From assembly GCA_943735955.1 (NCBI GenBank), contig OX030962.1, positions 4,730,120 through 4,794,119 of the forward strand: 64,000 nucleotides of DNA. The letters run 5' to 3'. Below are positions 17,082 to 28,648 of the stretch, piece by piece (the first letter of the stretch is position 1; each line of letters starts with the position of its first letter). This DNA comes from Piscicola geometra. Its lineage: Eukaryota > Annelida > Clitellata > Hirudinida > Piscicolidae. The translations under genes and the position numbers were made by a program. A model generated the notes under the pieces. The model was not told where the DNA came from and did not search any database. It worked only from the letters and a program-made list of their open reading frames with translations.

Positions 17082-19702
17082 TCAAGAGGCAGACGACGAC
17101 AATGCAGACGCCTCCTCACCCAACACACCGTTTCGCGACATCAGCGAGGGACTGCCGCTACCGCTCCCGGCGGCTCCGTTGGAAAGAGCGGCTTTGGCGG
17201 CAGTGGTGCACACCTGACTCATGAAGTCCCACACGATGATGGTGTCGTCGTGGCTGCTGCTGACGATCTGGAACTCGTCGAATTGTAGTCGAAACACCCT
17301 GCCCGTGTGCTCCTGTTGTGTGGTGGTGGTGGTGTGTGTTTTGTATTGTGTAGTGGTAGTGTGGTTTGGTAATGTTGTGTGGTGGTAGTGTGCTTTGCAT
17401 TGTGTTGTGGTAGTGTGGTTTGGTAATGTTGTGGTGGTATGAATTAGATGGTAGTGTTCTGATACTTGAGAAAAAATATAGTGTTTTTGAATAACACCAG
17501 TTTTGTTAACATATTTATTCTTAGTATAAACAACCACAAAAACAACAAGAAGAAAGCAAGAAGACACGCACAATGAGTGTGTTGAGGCAGAGTGAGGAGG
17601 GGTGGCTCCTGGGGTCTAGCGCCACTTGCAAGTCCCACACCTTGATCTTGCTGAGGTGTGAGAGAAGGAGGTGAACGAGTGATACGTGGTCAAAACGGAC
17701 TAATTAAACTATAATTGCATAATGATAAGTTGTCAAAACGGACTAATTAAATTATAATTGCATAGTGATAAGTTGTCTACCACCACAACCACAACTACGA
17801 AATCACCACCACAACGACCATAAAACCAGGACTACAACAGCCACACTAAAACAGCCATACAACAACAGACATACAACCGCACCACACCAAAACAACAGCC
17901 ATACAACAACAACACACCAAAACAACATAAAAACACACCCATCATAGGCTCCACTGACGATGCGTTTGTTGTCGAATCTGTGCGGGAACGAGTAGTGGTG
18001 GTGATGATAATAGTGGAAGTGGTGGTGATGATAATGGTGGAAGTGGTGGTGATGATAATGGTGGAAGTGGTGGTGATGATAATGGTGGAAGTGGTGGTGA
18101 TGATAATGGTGGAAGTAGTGCTTGTGGTGGAATATGTAGTGGGTGGCGGTGATGCGAGGGGCAGTGGTAGTAGCGTTGTGGTGGTGGATCGAACACACGA
18201 GTGTCTGCTTCGATCGCAACTTCCACTACAGAAATCAAACATAGCAACAAACAAACTGAAAAATAACAATAATAACAATGAAAACAAATAAAATAATAAA
18301 ACTAACAAAAACAAAAACAACAAGAAGACATCACCTGATGCAGCGGACTAGTTCCTCGTGGCCTTCGAGCACTCGCAAACAAGCACCACACTCCACGTCC
18401 CACAGTCTGTCCGCGTGTGTGTGTTTGTGTGTGTGTTTGTGTATGTTTATGTGTGTGTGTTTGTTTAAAAGCCCCCAAGAAACCCAGCACAATATACTGT
18501 CTTCCCACATACAAAACACACAACTTCACAAATCCATAATGTAAATAATAATATTATTAATATCCCACAATAAAACAATAATTTTTAAAGTACATAATAG
18601 CAAAACCAATAACAACAATAACAACAACAACGGTGGAAGTATAACTATAAAGCCCCCCCCCCCCAATCAATGGCGACACAGGAACGAAGAGGAAGGAATG
18701 AAGGAAGCGAGCACCTGATGGTGTTGTCGGAGCTGCCACTGACGATGAGGTTGTCGCGGTACTGGAGGCACGCGATGCCCCTCTTGTGGCCAACCAGTGT
18801 GCGCACAAACTCACACGTCTGCGTGTTCCACACCTGGGTGGTTGGTGGGTGCGGGGTTTGGGAGGATGATGGTGATGAGGGTCAGGGTGGGTTGGAGTGA
18901 AGGGGAAGGTTTGTTGTGGAAAGGTTGTTGTGGTTGAGGGAGTAAGGGTAGTGGCGATGGAAGGATGAAAGAGGATGAGTGTGGTCGACGAACAATGAGA
19001 TGATGAAGAAAGAGAAAGATGAAGGAGGGTGAGAGGAGGGATGATTGAAAGTGGTGTTAATCAGAGTTTTAAATGGAAAGGATACATTAGTTAAAGACAG
19101 TTTTAAGACGAAAGTCCGTATTGATCCACCCACCTTGATGGTGCGGTCACCAGAGGCTGAGACGATGTAGTTTAGGTCAAAGTCGACGACGTTAACGGCA
19201 GCGCGGTGGCCCAGAAGGACCCTCTTCAGGTTGATTTTCTTCGGTGACACTATGTCCCATACGGCTATCGAACGGTCCTGGTAGTGGTGGTGGTGGCGAT
19301 TTTAATGTGGGCGATGTTAATGTTGGTGATGTTAGTGTAGACAACCAATTCCACTAAAAGACAATCCTTCATACAACCACTGGTAACCAACCAACAAAAC
19401 GCTACCATCAAACCAAACGTACATAACACTGCCAAACAAACACGATAAAAAACAGAAAAAAAGACAAAACGGACCTTGGAGCAAGTGACCATGATGGCGT
19501 CTTCACTGTAGCGCAGGTGGAGAACGGCCTCGCTGTGGTGGATGAGGATGTTGGTGATTTCACCGGTGCTGATTGACCAAACCCTGACGGTGGCGTCACT
19601 CGATCCCGAGATGATCATGTCGTCGGAGAATTGGAGGCAAAGGACCGAGCCGGTGTGACCCCTGAGTGACCTGGTGCACTCGAGTGTCTTCTTGTTCCAT
19701 AC
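17082..19702 (-). CDS. Beta-TrCP-type WD40 propeller, 3' seven exons (right copy)
   Basis: Mirror of the left gene with identical exon lengths: 19475-19702, 19134-19277, 18715-18833, 18335-18406, 17939-17977, 17572-17650, 17082-17312 (TGA). The predicted protein differs from the left copy at about four places: Val for Glu before the first Trp (VWNKKTLEC, the expected WD40 residue), Asp for Glu in NVVDFD, Lys for Asn in TTAAKAAL, and Gly for Ser in the Gly/Ser tail. The propeller exons therefore look intact and closer to the family at both core differences. As on the left, the F-box half is not visible upstream, where (CA)n and the 13-bp satellite follow. In family members the propeller binds DSGxxS-type phosphodegrons. 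Confidence 0.9.
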
Positions 19703-19703
19703 C

Positions 19704-19749
<46 letters not shown>

Positions 19750-19790
19750 TGTGTGTGTTTGTGTGTGTGTGTGTTTCGTGGTGGTGGTGA
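19703..19790. repeat. (GT)n tract upstream of the right WD40 exons
   Basis: About 70 bp of GT with GTTTGT interruptions. On the gene strand this is a CA tract directly before the splice acceptor ACACACAG. The equivalent left tract is 9849-9915. The acceptor has no pyrimidine run, only alternating CA. Confidence 0.85.
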
Positions 19791-19798
19791 GGAAAAAA

Positions 19799-20415
19799 GA
19801 ATTTATTGATTTTATTGATTGATTTTATTTAGTGATTTTATTTATTGATTTTATTTATTGATTTTATTTATTGATTTTATTTAATGATTTTATTTATTGA
19901 TTTTATTTATTAATTTTATTTATTAATTTCATTTATTGATTTTATTTATTGATTTTATTTATTGATTTTATTTATTGATTTTATTTATTGATTTTATTTA
20001 TTGATTTTATTTATTGATTTTATTTATTGATTTTATTTATTGATTTTATTTATTGATTTTATTTATTGATTTTATTTATTGATTTTATTTATTGATTTTA
20101 TTTATTGATTTTATTTATTGATTTTATTTATTGATTTTATTTATTGATTTTATTTATTGATTTTATTTATTGATTTTATTTATTGATTTTATTTATTGAT
20201 TTTATTTATTGATTTTATTTATTGATTTTATTTATTGATTTTATTTATTGATTTTATTTATTGATTTTATTTATTGATTTTATTTATTGATTTTATTTAT
20301 TGATTTTATTTATTGATTTTATTTATTGATTTTATTTATTGATTTTATTCATTGATTTTATTTAATGATTTTATTTATTGATTTTATTTTATGATTTTAT
20401 TTATTGATTTTTTTA
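19799..20415. repeat. 13-bp satellite ATTTTATTTATTG, ~47 copies (right arm)
   Basis: Same unit as at 8262-9824, on the opposite strand, with less than half the copies. The edge variants (CATTTATTGATTTTATTTAA) are shared with the left arm, showing the array predates the duplication and changed length afterwards. Confidence 0.97.
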
Positions 20416-20416
20416 A

Positions 20417-20584
20417 TGCAATATATGTAAATATGCAATATATGTAAATATGCAATATATGTAACTATGCAATATATGTAAATATGCAATATATGTAAAT
20501 ATGCAATATATGTAAATATGCAATATATGTAAATATGCAATATATGTAAATATGCAATATATGTAACTATGCAATATATGTAAA
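20417..20584. repeat. 17-bp tandem array (right arm)
   Basis: About ten units of TATGCAATATATGTAAA, mirror of 8095-8262. Confidence 0.9.
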
Positions 20585-20589
20585 TTAAA

Positions 20590-22859
20590 ATTAAAATAAA
20601 AATAATGTTGAGTTTCCCTGCGATCAAAGGCCGATAAGACAGGTGGAGCGATCTGCTGATGCTTTGTAACAATTGGAAATCTCTTTTTCCTACGTCTCTG
20701 TGTGGTTTGTGTGTATATGTGTTTTGGGTGTGTGTATGTGGTTTGTTTGTTGGTTTGTGTGTTTTGGGTGTGTGTATGTGTTTGTTTGTTGGTTTTTGCA
20801 TGTGCAAACTTTTTAAGTGAGTGTGTAATTATATACGCGTGTATTGTTGATATTCAAAAGTTCGACAGAGACTTGATTGTGGCATCCCTGCCATTGTCCT
20901 TTTCTAGTTGTTTCAAATGTTTCTAAATCATTATCCTTTGTTTCATCTAGTCAGTGTCTTTTCAATGTTTCTATAGTTTTTTAAAATTGTTTGTAAAAAC
21001 TTATTATTCTTGTTTTTTAGTTTTTTTAGCGTGCGTTAAAAGTTTTTTTGAGTGTTCATTTGAGTAATGACAATATGAGTTTGAGTTGCTACCTTAAAAA
21101 CGGTCCCAAAATTTTTTTCCCCTAATTTGTATTTAACATGATTTTCATTATTAGTATTTTTAAATAATAAAGTTATAAATTAAAATTTAATTAAAAAAAT
21201 ATTTTTTATTATTATTTTAATTTAAATTAAGATGTAAATCAAAAATAAAAAAGTAAAAACTTTTGAAAAATACATTACTTCTAAGATCATTTACTTGAAT
21301 ATTTTGTGTAATTAAATTAATTTTGTTATTATTATTATATTAAAAAAACTTAGTTCTACTTTCATTTAATGTTTTTTCAACCATTTTTCTGCTCCAAATT
21401 TCTGTGTACTTTTATTGTTTTCATTGCACAATAGTAATGGCTGAGTGTGTGAATGAAGAATGTTCTCTTCTATTGAAAGCGATGTCTCCACTCTTTGTTT
21501 CACTCCTTTTACATATTAGCCTTTTAATTAATGCTGTTAATGCTTCAAAAAATAACTTCCGGTTTTAATCCATAAGAAATATTTACCAATAGAAGAGTTT
21601 TAAAATGTATTAAATTGTGAAAATGAAGTTTCACTAGCAGTACTTGCTTCACCATTTTCTGGCTAGCTAAAACTACGGAAAGGTTCGATATAAAGCAACG
21701 CATTTATGGGATTTTAATAAAATATTAAATGAAAATTTTGTTTATATAGGAATTTTTAAATCGTGTAAATAAATAAAATACCTATTTATTTTATGTCACC
21801 AACGCCTGCAAATGTCTCATCAAAAACGAAAAATATTAGTAGAAAGAAAACATTTATATATCTAAAAATATTATTTTAAATAAATTATGAAATAGATATA
21901 TTACTTATGGCAAGGCGGAAATCGTAATTCATAATACAAGATGTAATTGAATCACTCGAATTATTTCCACAAATACAAAATCGAATTTCTTGAAAAATTT
22001 CAATGGAAGGGCTTTTGATTCAATAACTTCAGCATTGTGCTCACGCAATTCTGCAACGCTGAAAAACACACTCACACATCCAAACACACACACACTCACA
22101 CATCCAAACACACACACACTATCACATCCAAACACACATACACTCACACATCCAAACACACACACACTCACACATCCAAACACACACACACACACACCTC
22201 ATAGCAAAACGTCACACACTTTGACGCGTTTGTTAACTTTCCATATTTTAAGTCACCGAATCCACTTTAATCCTGTTTCTTTTGATTAAACTCAGATCTT
22301 TTTTGACGGGCATTGTTGCTAAAAGAACACAAAAGAACGCCACTTCAGCCTTTTCTGCGTCACTTTCAACTTCGTATTTAATAGTTTATTGGATAACCTT
22401 TAATCTAAAAGAAATTTGGAAAAGTTTTTTTTTCTTCAAAAAATAAAATTAGAATTTTTTTCTTTTTTGGATTTTGTGTTTGTGAAATTTGTACTAACGG
22501 TTTGGAAAAGTTTGATTGAAAAATAGAATTTGGTTTATTACGTTCAAACACGTTATGACATTTATTTTTTTCATACAAAAATAAATTTTGGGAAAAAATA
22601 AATCTATTTTCAATCAAATTTAAATCTCCAATCAGGGTTATTTTTCACAATTCAGCATCGTTTTCCACCAACACCATCTCACTTTTTCACCATCCACCGA
22701 CTACCCCATCCAATCTTTCCATTTATCTCTGTCGTAAAGATAAAACAATAAACCCACTTGAAAATAACAGTTCCAAAAACCAGCACAAAAAACAAAACTG
22801 ATCGATAAAAAATCAATGAAACTGTTTCTAATCTTTGGTACCGATTGATTTTAAGAACG
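20590..22859. other. Right-arm AT-rich region, no gene recognised
   Basis: Mirror of about 5831-8090. It includes the GT/CA-type minisatellite at about 22065-22195 (CACACATCCAAACACACACA units) and the same unassigned splice-like segments. Nothing in it resembles the missing F-box part of beta-TrCP. Confidence 0.4.
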
Positions 22860-22905
22860 CATTAAACTTCCGGTTGGTTGCCATGGTAGTGACGTGTCAA
22901 CAATC
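22860..22905. promoter_or_regulatory. Promoter-like cluster: ETS, X-box-like, CRE-like (right arm)
   Basis: ACTTCCGG (22866-22873), GTTGCCATGGT and TGACGTGTCA within 40 bp, mirror of 5790-5830. Motif-based only. Confidence 0.3.
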
Positions 22906-24240
<1,335 letters not shown>

Positions 24241-24780
24241 TTGGAAAAAAATGAATAATGGAAAAACGAACAAGAATTGAAGGACAGGCGTAATGAAAAA
24301 TATTAGTAAGAAATGGTGGAAGATGAAAACGATTCACGAGGGAAAGGATGGTACATTTAATAGTGATAATGATGCTTGTGATAATCGAAAGGAGAGAAAA
24401 GTATGAACATAATTTATTTAAAATATGGGGTAGTAAAAAATGAAATATTTTAAAGGTAAAAATTAAAAAGAGGAAAAAGTGTAATGGTAAAAGGAAAGTT
24501 AGAGGCATGGCAGGATGAAAATCTGAATATTAAAAATGATGATGTCATGGAAAAAATAATGGGTATGATGAAGGAAATAGTGTGGTGATGGGAAAGGAAG
24601 GAGGGATAAGAGTAGGGTGTGAGAGAAAAAGTCCGAGTGTGAAGGTTGGACGGTGTATTAGTCTTTGACGCCAGGCATCACTCATCGTTAGAGAAACTTC
24701 TTGGTTCTTATTTGGTCTTTCCGCGTTTCATTTTGTGAAATCACTGACGATGGTGTCTTTGAATGTTGTTATTGCTGATC
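24241..24780. other. Right flank of the palindrome, no gene recognised
   Basis: Purine-rich, GAAA/GATG-rich sequence with no credible exon or splice pair. Confidence 0.5.
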
Positions 24781-24782
24781 TT

Positions 24783-24815
24783 TGGTTAGCGGCTGCCATT
24801 TTGGCAGCCGCTCAA
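24783..24815. repeat. Hairpin AGCGGCTGCC-ATTTT-GGCAGCCGCT
   Basis: A perfect 10-bp inverted repeat around ATTTT, following TTTGG. A close relative lies at 25479-25510 in the same orientation (AGCAGCTGCC-ATCTT-GGCAGCCGCT). A weaker relative is the GGCTGCC...GGCAGCC pair at 13498-13523. They could be the ends of small insertion elements. Confidence 0.7.
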
Positions 24816-24820
24816 ATAAA

Positions 24821-25064
24821 TTTGTGGAATAAACGGTTTTGGGTATAATATATTAAAATTTTAGAATCTAAAGTCTAAATAAAAATTAAATTTAATTAAT
24901 TAGAATGTTTTTAGTGCAAATGTTGGTTGTTTTAAATCTGTCGAGAATGGCCGCAGCAGACCAAGATGGCCGCAGGGAATCAAAGCGCTCAAGGAGAAAG
25001 GATAAAGGAGAAAGCTTTCCATAGCAGCAGCAGTACCAGCGTTGGCAAAGACTTCTCCTTCACC
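24821..25064 (-). repeat. ~240-bp dispersed repeat, partner of 13709-13949
   Basis: Reverse-complement match of the block inside the left arm. It lies just outside the right arm and abuts the truncated end of the LINE endonuclease fragment at 25060-25064. No coding content. Confidence 0.8.
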
Positions 25065-25472
25065 ATACGCTGAGGAGTTCGATTGTGGATGCGGACAGTT
25101 CGGCTGTGCGGTGATACGGGATTCCTTTTCTTATTAGGGTAATCAGCGCTCCACCACGTGTCTCGTAGCCTTGTCTCGCATGCTGTCGATCAAGCCTCTC
25201 GATGTTGTATTCGTAAAAGATCGGCGTTCGGTTTTTTGACAGGAGTTTGGTCTCTTGAAGCAGAACGATGTCGGGGGCTTTACGATGCAGCCATTCTTCG
25301 AGCTCGTCTTTTTTGCTCCATATGCCGTCGCAGTTCCACTGGATCACCAACACTGTGTCTTTTGTTGTTTCGATCACAGGTTGCTTGATTGAGCCTTCGT
25401 GCTTCTGCAGCTGGATTGGAGTAGTCGCTTGATTTGCTCGATCGTCGCATCTCTGGCAGCTCCATGTCCCAT
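25060..25472 (-). pseudogene. APE-type endonuclease N-terminal fragment of the LINE
   Basis: Open from GTWSCQRCDD through IKQPVIETTKDTVLVIQWNC and on to TIELLSVW. It contains the first conserved block (QWNCDGI) and the LLQETKL block of the exonuclease-endonuclease-phosphatase fold. The catalytic His/Asp blocks further on are missing, because the sequence switches to the 240-bp repeat at 25064. Confidence 0.75.
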
Positions 25473-25474
25473 TG

Positions 25475-26228
25475 TTTTTTGGTTAGCAGCTGCCATCTTG
25501 GCAGCCGCTTTAACCGTAATGATTTTGTTAAATAGTTTGTCTTCTTATCTAATAATTTAGTTTTTTTAATTTCAAATAATTATAGTAATTATAATATATA
25601 TCTTTTCTTGTTTTCTGGTTTTAAATTTATCTTGCTCTCGGAATTAAAATCTTCAACAACCAATAACTGTCTAACGGACTACAATAAAAACTTATTTTAA
25701 AAGGAAGAAGTGCAAAGGCCTCAAATTGAGCACTAATGCACAGTTTGCAAGAACCCACTGGCTACCTACTTCACAAGGCAGATGAGCTCTGCAGATGAAG
25801 GACAGACTGTTAGAACAAATCTTCAATACATGACTGTGTTTATGAAGAAGTGCCAGGGTCTCAATTTGAACACCAGTGCACAGCTTGCAAGCACCCACTG
25901 GCTACTTACTTCACAAGGCAAATGAGCTCTGCAGATGAAGGACAGACTGTCAGAACGAATCTTCTACACATGACTGTTTATGTCTATTATCTATTGAAAA
26001 CTGACGTATTAGACAATTATTACCTTACTTAGATGACCCTTCTTTAAAGATGTCCATATATTTGAAACTCATCACCTCCTTATTTAACTACTTCTATATC
26101 ATTATTTACTTTTCGTACGGATCTTAAGACATATCTGTTTAACAAATTCATTTACCAGCGCTCTTGAATTTGAGGAAAGAGCGCTATAGAAATTGATTTG
26201 ATTGATTGATTGATTGATTGATTGATGT
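25475..26228 (+). mobile_element. Nested insertion ending in a LINE 3' end with (TGAT)n tail
   Basis: Splits the third zinc finger of the minus-strand LINE. The right end on the plus strand reads FRTDLKTYLFNKFIYQRS followed by a stop, the usual C-terminus of CR1/L2-like reverse transcriptases. Then comes AGAGCGCTATAGAAATTGAT and (TTGA)n. The left end is the GGCAGCC hairpin at 25479-25510. Most of the middle is AT-rich or a duplicated 140-bp unit. It is either a 5'-truncated LINE or a composite of two insertions. Confidence 0.65.
25704..25983. repeat. 140-bp direct duplication
   Basis: Two adjacent copies (25704-25843 and 25844-25983), both running from GAAGAAGTGC to ACATGACTGT, with about one difference in ten bases. 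The shared core ATGAGCTCTGCAGATGAAGG is identical in both. No product recognised. Confidence 0.85.
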
Positions 26229-26811
26229 CTTTGACTGCTGGCCTTGGTTGTGTTGCACACTTGAAGTGGTGCGTCTTTTTGCACACGGCACATAGGAGGG
26301 GCATCTTGCTTGCTCTAACAGTTTTCCCGCAACTTGGGCATGGCTGTTGTGCGTGTGTTGAGTTGGTGGGTTGGGCTGCTGCGTAGGATGCGCCACTTGC
26401 GATGTGTCGGAGGGGTCAGCCTGCTGGGTTGAAGTGCATCTGTCGCAGCTCCAGTTTGTTGGAGTTTGTTGCCTGCTTAGTCCTGAGCATTTTTTGTGGA
26501 AATTGCCCTTGCACTGCACGCATTGGATTGGTAAGGTGCCTCTCCTGATGGTGTTGCCAGTGTGAGCATTACAGATGTGGTTGGTTCAACAAAGGGCTTG
26601 TGATGTTTGTTGACGTTTGGGAGTTGCTGACGCTCTGGGTCTGGTCATTGCATTTGGGGCATTTCCATTGTTGAGAGAGGGCAACTTGGTTCCGTGATAG
26701 GTGTGAGCAGGTCGCATGTGCTGGATGATGGCAAACTGAGCACAGTATTGGTCGTGTGTTGACTCGGATGGTTTTACCGCGCACAGAGCATTTAGTGTTG
26801 TTGTTGATATT

Positions 26812-26877
26812 GGGTCCAGGATTGGACTCAATGTCTCCGGCCTGTTGTAACATAGACAGTAGTGCGGCCAGTGCCAT
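26812..26877 (-). other. 2A-like ribosome-skipping motif with hydrophobic leader
   Basis: ATG at 26877 begins MALAALLSMLQQAGDIESNPGP (22 residues; last eight DIESNPGP). The motif fits the canonical D(V/I)ExNPGP, in which translation skips the final Gly-Pro bond. A hydrophobic leader directly before it is also found in invertebrate 2A sequences. Activity here is inferred, not shown. Confidence 0.75.
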
Positions 26878-27211
26878 TACTGTCTTTAGAGAAAAAACCT
26901 GGTTTGGGTTGGCAAGGGGGCCGAAGGTACCCACATTTGAGACGCGAGCGCCCCCCACCGCACCGCGTGGAGATTGTGGGTATGCGGCAGGGTTGTTGTC
27001 GTCGCAGTGGTTGTTGTGTTGAAGTGGGGGTTGGTGTGTTGTGGCGGGAGGGAGAAATGTTGCTGGGGTTAGTGTAGTGTTGTTGTGTTGATGTGTGTAG
27101 TAGTGGTGTTGAGTGTTGTTGGTGCAGCGGCAACAACAATCCCAACAACAACCACAAAAATGCCATCCACCACAGAGGCAAACAAGCAGCGCAAAAAGAA
27201 GAAACAAGTAC

Positions 27212-28614
27212 CTGCAGCCACTTTGGGCTGGTTGGCGACGATTCCGATCGTTCGTCCGTTCAGCCTGCCGAAGCCAACGATGATGTTCGCTGCAAACTTG
27301 GCCTGGATCTCGAAAAAGTCACCGTCATCTACCACCTGGTGAAGTGGTGGTGGTGGTAGTGGTGGTGAAGCGGAAAGAGTGATGTTGATGATGATGATTG
27401 TGGTGATGATGGTGATGATGGTGATAATAATGATTTTGATGATGATGAGAGAAAGGGCAAATACAATAGAGAAAGTAAGAATAATAAAAAGCGAAAAAAA
27501 TTAATGGTGGAGATTGGAATAAACTGATAGTTTCAAATAAATAAATAAATTATTTATTTATTTTTATAAAATAAATTATTTATTCCTTATTTATCCATAC
27601 TTCCAAACGGACTGACCCCCTTGATGACGTCATACATGTCGTAGGCTGACATGCTCTCTAGAGGCACCACCGTGTCCAGCACTGGAGCGTCCCTGTCCCT
27701 GTGGTGGGTGCGTGCGTTGCTTGGAGGTTTGAGTGGGTTGGTGGGTGCGTTGCTTGGAGGTTTGAGTGGGTTGTTTGGGTGGGAAGATGGGATGTGTGTT
27801 GAGTGGGTTGGTGGGTGGATGGTGGTGGTGTTGAGTGGGTTGGTGGGTGGATGGTGGTGGTGTTGAGTGGGTTGGTGGGTGGATGGTGGTGGTGTTGAGT
27901 GGGTTGTTTGGGTGGGAAGATGGAATGTGTGTTGAGTGGGTTGTTTGGGTGGATGGTGGTGGTGTTGAGTGGGTTGTTTGGGTGGGAAGATGGAATGTGT
28001 GTTGAGTGGGTTGTTTGGGTGGATGGTGGTGGTGTTGAGTGGGTTGTTTGGGTGGGAAGATGGGATGTGTGTTGAGTGGGTTGGTGGGTGGATAGTGGTG
28101 GTGTTGAGTGGGTTGGTGGGTGGATAGTGGTGGTGTTGAGTGGGTTGGTGGGTGGGTGGTGGTGGTGTTGAGTGGGTTGGTGAATACGTTGGTTGGGTGG
28201 TGTTGAGTGGGTGGGTTCGTGAAAGGATAGTGGGTGGTTAACTTTCCTTTTTTTAGTTATTAAAAACGTTAGAATGAATTCCTCGTGCTTCACTGACTCA
28301 CCAAATGACTCATAAATTGATATAATACTCAAAAGACTCTCCTGACCAGGGGTCGTTGGTGGCGATGACGGGGGCTTGTTGGCGGTTGGAGAGAGGCAGG
28401 AAGGCGAACAACTGCCTCATCTCCAGCAGCGCCTCGATGTCGTTCTCATACGCCCCATGCGCCACTCCTGCGTGGTGGTGGTGGTGGTGGTGGTGGTGGT
28501 GGTGGTGGTGGTGGTGGTGGTGGGTAGGGGGTAAGGTAGTTATATTAGTATTATTTATATTATAGAAATTATTATTATCAGTCTAACTATTTTATTATAT
28601 TATTGATATTACTA

Positions 28615-28648
<34 letters not shown>

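Larger units (their letters stand above)
25060..26950 (-). mobile_element. Non-LTR retrotransposon 5' portion: 2A-like motif, zinc fingers, APE endonuclease start
   Basis: Read on the minus strand: ATG 26877, a short hydrophobic leader MALAALLSMLQQAG, the 2A-like motif DIESNPGP (26812-26835), then cysteine-rich fingers CSVCHHPAHATC...WKCPKC, CVQCKGNFHKKC...WSCDRC, and CPSCGKTVR...CAVCKKTHHFKC. After an insertion (25475-26228) the coding resumes with WSCQRC and reaches the endonuclease start VIQWNCDGIW...IVLLQETKL, where the Asn and Glu are typical APE catalytic residues. It then stops near 25060, with no reverse transcriptase. APE-type LINEs of the CR1/L2/Rex1 group in marine invertebrates are known to carry 2A motifs before PHD-like fingers. 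At least two frameshifts make this copy dead. Confidence 0.75.

Noticed and set aside
27060..27200. Signal-peptide-like or promoter function for the GT/CAACAA-rich stretch
   Set aside because: Low-complexity GTTGTTG/CAACAAC repeats after a PCCB donor; no supporting motif.
26569..27207. 212-codon frame starting [14 protein letters not shown]
   Set aside because: The N-terminal part is simple-repeat intron DNA just after the PCCB donor; only the part from ATG 26877 with the 2A-like motif looks like retrotransposon coding sequence.
27658..28332. 224-codon Pro/Thr/His-rich frame on the minus strand
   Set aside because: Reads the G-rich minisatellite of a PCCB intron; the real exons on each side are in other phases.
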